This document shows positions 6,082 to 8,536 of a stretch of 8,536 nt of DNA, piece by piece; position 1 is the stretch's first letter, and each line of letters opens with the position of its first letter. The stretch spans positions 1 to 8,536 of the forward strand of contig QIAK01000161.1 of the NCBI GenBank assembly GCA_003225515.1, written 5' to 3'. The notes under the pieces were generated by a model that saw nothing but the letters and a program-made list of their open reading frames with translations, ran no database searches and had not been told where the DNA came from. The stretch is from Acidobacteriota bacterium. GTDB lineage: Bacteria > Acidobacteriota > Terriglobia > Terriglobales > Acidobacteriaceae. The position numbers were made by a program, and so were the translations under genes.

Positions 6082-6087
6082 GCAAAA

Positions 6088-6166
6088 CGGGAAGGGCACG
6101 ACTTCAGTCGTGCCGATAGCGTCCACAAATTAACAACCTCAGGATTCCGAGCGAAGCGAGGAATCT
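6088..6166 (+). repeat. Double-hairpin intergenic repeat, copy A
   Basis: This 79-nt unit has two inverted repeats. The first has arms GGCACGACT/AGTCGTGCC at 6095-6114 around TC (or 8-bp arms around TTCA). The second has arms GATTCC/GGAATC at 6143-6165 around an 11-nt GAGCGAAGCGA core. A second copy follows 121 nt later. It resembles REP-like intergenic elements known to be abundant in Acidobacteriota. With no T-run after the stem, it is not a classical terminator. Confidence 0.85.
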
Positions 6167-6208
6167 CGGTGTCCCCTAGCGCCACCACCGCTCAAGCCCG
6201 CGCACGAC

Positions 6209-6287
6209 CGGGAAGGGCACGACTTCAGTCGTGCCAATAGCGATCACGAATAAATAACCTTGTGATTCCGAGCGAAGCGAGGAATCT
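6209..6287 (+). repeat. Double-hairpin intergenic repeat, copy B
   Basis: Second copy of the 6088-6166 unit in the same orientation, with hairpin arms at 6216-6235 and 6264-6286. Both hairpins are preserved exactly, apart from one G/A difference just after the first, while the linker between them has diverged. This points to selection or recent spread of the hairpins rather than of the whole unit. Confidence 0.85.
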
Positions 6288-6334
6288 GCTTAACGCGAGA
6301 ACATGCATGATTCGTGCTAAGACTGGCGCCTGTT

Positions 6335-7123
6335 TCAGATTTTCTGAACCGGGAATTCGGGCTCTCCGACTCGGCCCACGTTTTGCTCGGCGAAGTTGCG
6401 GACTCTTTCCTGAGCTGCCTGCAATTCAGCCTGACAGCGCTCCATCTCGACTGCAGAGTTGTCTACCGGCACCGTGAATTGTTTGCTCATGCAGAGCAAA
6501 GCCCGGGAAAACGGTTTCGGGATCATGGCTCGGTCCCAGGAACGCAGGCGCCAGGGTTTTTCTGCGGCGATGTGAAATGCGACTAACGGCAGCCCCGTCT
6601 TACTCCCCAGCAACACCGGCCCGGGCTTGGCGATGTGCGCAGGTCCGCGGGGACCGTCGCTAGTGAACGCCACTGTGTTGCCTTGCTCCAGGTGACGCCG
6701 GGATCCCAGGAAGGCGCGAATCGCACCTTTGCTGCTCGAGCCCTTTATAGGCACGTACTTAAATTTCGAGATGATTCGCCCGGTAAATTCGCCGTCAAAG
6801 CTATGGCTGCTGATAACGCCGATCTTCTGGTCGCGGAACACGTAGGTGGAAACAAAAATTCATTCGGGCCAGAAGCACAAAATCAGTGGATGAGAGCGCA
6901 GGTCGCTTGGGCCGCCTTCCTCGATTCGAACGGAGTAGCGTAGTGTTCTGCCAATTAGACGAATGCTGATGTATCCGAGCCATGTAATAAGCCACAGCAT
7001 TACCCGTTCGCGGCGGGTGAATCGGAGCTTATGGCGATCCTGCGCGGGACCGGCCGGTGCCGTGGTTGCAGTGCTCACTTCGACATTGTACCGGGACTGA
7101 AAAAAGGCTAACGACAGAGTCAC
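6335..7123 (-). pseudogene. DUF374-type lysophospholipid acyltransferase, interrupted by in-frame TGA
   Basis: Read as one frame this is 262 sense positions of a DUF374/LPLAT-like acyltransferase that would acylate lipid precursors at the inner membrane. A hydrophobic segment (VMLWLITWLGYISIRLIG) is followed by LILCFW. A TGA stop at 6862-6860 (codon 88) interrupts it, and the same frame continues IFVSTYVFRDQKIGVISSHSFDGEF, KGSSSKGAIRAFL, TSDGPRGPAHIAKPGPVLLGSKTGLPLVAF, SWDRAMIPKPFSRAL. Family resemblance runs through the stop without a frame change, so this is a point nonsense mutation, for example CGA to TGA. FW is followed by Pro where relatives usually have His, a second departure two codons upstream. 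A GTG at 6841 could restart translation but would lose the N-terminal third. The first GTG (7123) is only a tentative start; GTG 7078 is an alternative. Confidence 0.8.
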
Positions 7124-7159
7124 AGAGGAGCATAGACAAAAGAAAGCAGCAGCTCACCC

Positions 7160-7202
7160 CAAAGGACACCAAGGGACACGAAGGAAGACACAAAGGAAGG
7201 AC
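7160..7202 (+). repeat. Purine-rich GGACAC-type degenerate repeat
   Basis: Imperfect units of about 10 nt (AAAGGACACC, AAGGGACACG, AAGGAAGACA, CAAAGGAAGG) fill the gap between the PilZ stop and the acyltransferase start. No gene is seen in this gap. It looks like simple-sequence filler; function is unknown. Confidence 0.5.
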
Positions 7203-7232
7203 GTCACATCAACTTTCTTGAGGGAACAAAAA

Positions 7233-7940
7233 CTAGCATTCCAGGTAGGCTTCGACCCATTCTTTGATTCGCAAACGGCGATCGTCCTGGGCGTCGAAGC
7301 GGACCCCAAAGATGTTCTTTGACTTCCAGGCAATAGTGCCCTTGACCCAGATGCGAGCCAGCGTCAAGAGCGCGAAGGAAACCTCGACCGCGGCCCCGAT
7401 GTTAAGGTCTTCCGAACTCTTCAGAGACATACCACCTGAGCTGATTTCCTTGCTGGTGGCGGTGAAGCGACGGCCATCGCCGGAGACAATGGAAACCTCG
7501 GTGATCACCGGAACACGAACATATCGGCGAAATTCGTGCAGCACCAACATCTGGGTGGCGCGCACAAATTTCAGCGCTGTGGGACGCTCGACCGGCTCAT
7601 TGAAGACAGCGTTAATGCCATATTTCGAGAATCGCATGGCGTCCTGAACTGTGCCTCCGACTCCGTAGATCACCATGCGGGTGTTGGATGGCGAGCTGCG
7701 AACAGCCTCCATGACAGCGTGGGCTGAAGGATCGAGCTTCACTACACAGGCTTCAAATTTTTCCTTCAATAGGCGCCCGGTCGCAGTGGACGCCATGGCC
7801 ACAGTTTCAATTCCGAACTGACGGAAACAATCCGTCAAAATGGCTCGTGCAGGTTCTTTAACGTCGACCAAAGCGGCTCGGGCAGCGGCTTTCCGGAGAG
7901 GAGGAATAGGCGGTAGAGCACTTACAAGGGCCTTGTCCAT
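7233..7940 (-). CDS. PilZ-domain protein with receiver-like N-terminal domain
   Basis: This 235-residue protein has two parts. Residues about 21-130 have the alternating strand/helix pattern of a response-regulator receiver (AALVDVKEPARAILTDCFRQFG, then EACVVKLDPSA, then MVIYGVGG, then INAVFNEPVERP). D70 lies at the place of a phospho-acceptor, but the acidic pair near the N-terminus and the KP lysine are not obvious, so it may be a pseudo-receiver. Residues about 136-235 are a PilZ domain, with R138-xxx-R142 (RRYVR) and E165-I-S-S-G-G170 in place of the usual (D/N)-x-S-x-x-G. PilZ domains bind cyclic di-GMP through these two motifs; the Asp/Asn to Glu change may weaken binding. The ATG at 7940 has no strong ribosome site. 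It lies 174 nt after the fabF-type gene, on the same strand. Confidence 0.82.
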   Translation of the reverse strand: MDKALVSALPPIPPLRKAAARAALVDVKEPARAILTDCFRQFGIETVAMASTATGRLLKEKFEACVVKLDPSAHAVMEAVRSSPSNTRMVIYGVGGTVQDAMRFSKYGINAVFNEPVERPTALKFVRATQMLVLHEFRRYVRVPVITEVSIVSGDGRRFTATSKEISSGGMSLKSSEDLNIGAAVEVSFALLTLARIWVKGTIAWKSKNIFGVRFDAQDDRRLRIKEWVEAYLEC

Positions 7941-8090
7941 AGAGTTGATTGATCTCGTGCCTGAAGTTTCATTGTGGCTTGCAAGCTTTGATTTGGCAAA
8001 GGCTTAGAAGGGCTAGAACCGGGTACAGAAGTGCTATTACCGAGGTTGCACTGGTGGGCACTGAAATTGCGACACAGCCGGAAGGGAATG

Positions 8091-8109
8091 AAAAAACGGG
8101 TGATCCGTT
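8091..8109 (-). terminator. Possible intrinsic terminator behind the ketosynthase gene
   Basis: On the minus strand AACGG (8109-8105), a 5-nt loop ATCAC, CCGTT (8099-8095) and a run of T follow the TAA of the ketosynthase by a few bases. The stem is only 5 bp, so strength is uncertain. Confidence 0.45.
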
Positions 8110-8114
8110 GTGGC

Positions 8115-8536
8115 TTATTGTGTCCAGCGGCGGAACAGCAACGCTCCATTGGTGCCGCCGAAGCCGAATGAATTCGACATCGCGTACTCAAGATTCGTCT
8201 TGCGGGAGTGCAAAGGAACGTAATCCAGATCGCAGCCTTCGTCGGGGTGCTCCAAGTTGGCGGTCGGTGGCAGCACTTGATCGCACAGGGCTAAAACGGT
8301 GATGCCGGCCTCCAGGCCTCCAGCGCCACCGAGAAGATGGCCAGTCATGGACTTGGTAGAGCTCACGGCCAGCTTGTAGGCGTGATCACCGAAGGCTCGC
8401 TTGATGGCTACAGTTTCCAGCCTGTCGCCAAGGTCCGTGGAAGTCCCATGCGCATTTACGTAGCCAACCTGCTCGGGCTGCACCTTGGCATCAGCCAGCG
8501 TGTTCACCATCACGCGATAGGCGCCGTCGCCCCCTT
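8115..8536 (-). CDS. fabF: Beta-ketoacyl-ACP synthase II (FabF type), C-terminal part
   Basis: The visible C-terminal 139 or so residues belong to a condensing enzyme of fatty-acid elongation, which extends acyl-ACP with malonyl-ACP. Motifs are VGYVNAHGTSTDLGD with the first active-site histidine, AIKRAFG, LAVSSTKSMTGHLLGGAGGLEA with the conserved lysine and second histidine, LPPTANLEHPDEGCDLDYVP, and the glycine-rich end SNSFGFGGTNGALLF. The nucleophilic cysteine lies beyond the window. The frame runs open to the window edge (GGDGAYRV upstream), so the true start is outside. The sequence is closer to FabF than to FabB or FabH; a polyketide-type ketosynthase cannot be fully excluded from this part alone. 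A terminator-like hairpin follows at 8091-8109. Confidence 0.93.
   Translation of the reverse strand, partial: GGDGAYRVMVNTLADAKVQPEQVGYVNAHGTSTDLGDRLETVAIKRAFGDHAYKLAVSSTKSMTGHLLGGAGGLEAGITVLALCDQVLPPTANLEHPDEGCDLDYVPLHSRKTNLEYAMSNSFGFGGTNGALLFRRWTQ

Noticed and set aside
5406..6119. 237-codon + strand open frame overlapping the phosphatidyltransferase
   Set aside because: It is a shifted frame over a gene with a perfect catalytic signature; the product is Arg/Pro-rich without family character and ends in the hairpin repeat.
6088..6287. CRISPR array
   Set aside because: Only two units, each with internal hairpins and spaced 121 nt apart, and no cas gene; this does not match CRISPR repeat/spacer geometry.
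6262..6477. 71-codon + strand frame starting MIPSEARNL
   Set aside because: The start is translated hairpin repeat and the rest is antisense to the acyltransferase; this phrase commonly arises from the repeat itself.
6860..6862. Selenocysteine or recoded reading of the TGA in the acyltransferase
   Set aside because: The family has no conserved Cys/Sec at this place and I see no SECIS-like hairpin directly after it; a nonsense change is simpler.

Overview
The window looks like a chromosomal segment of a soil-type Acidobacteriota (Terriglobia-like) genome. This is inferred from the gene families, moderately high GC, the GGCACGAC/GTCGTGCC hairpin repeats and short heptamer repeats; there is no rRNA or other direct taxonomic marker. 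Both ends are cut inside genes: mltG on the left and a fabF-type ketosynthase on the right. No tRNA, rRNA, CRISPR array or transposase was seen.

Layout. (1) 1-986, +: the 3' part of mltG, a peptidoglycan transglycosylase with an unusual 51-codon low-complexity insert. (2) 987-1275: a 5'-truncated four-helix-bundle (S23/IVS-type) gene remnant between two inverted arrays of an AAGCCGR heptamer; the right-hand array has been read into the C-terminus of ruvX. (3) 1227-1784, -: ruvX, divergent from a CarD/CdnL-family regulator (1989-2525, +). (4) 2522-4739, -: an ECF42-type sigma module, in transcription order a DGPF/YCII protein, a second DGPF/YCII protein, and the sigma factor with its C-terminal TPR-like extension. 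Both YCII genes are preceded by the same promoter-like architecture, TGTCGA-N17-CGACG, so the module probably activates itself. (5) 4893-5071: a perfect 179-bp direct copy of the YCII/sigma junction (3781-3959), abutting a greA that has lost about its first 49 codons. (6) 5440-6081, +: a CDP-alcohol phosphatidyltransferase coupled to greA by a TAATG overlap. (7) 6088-6287: two tandem copies of a 79-nt double-hairpin repeat. (8) 6335-7123, -: a DUF374-type acyltransferase interrupted by an in-frame TGA. (9) 7233-7940, -: a PilZ protein with a receiver-like N-terminus. (10) 8115-8536, -: the C-terminal part of a FabF-type ketoacyl-ACP synthase with a terminator-like hairpin behind it.

The genes are mostly housekeeping (cell wall, lipid, transcription) plus one regulatory module. 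The most informative signals are the matched promoter pair in front of the YCII genes and the exact 179-bp duplication that decapitates greA, which is either a very recent rearrangement or an assembly join. Three genes (the S23 remnant, greA and the acyltransferase) are damaged within 6 kb. That suggests either local decay beside repeats or sequence/assembly error.
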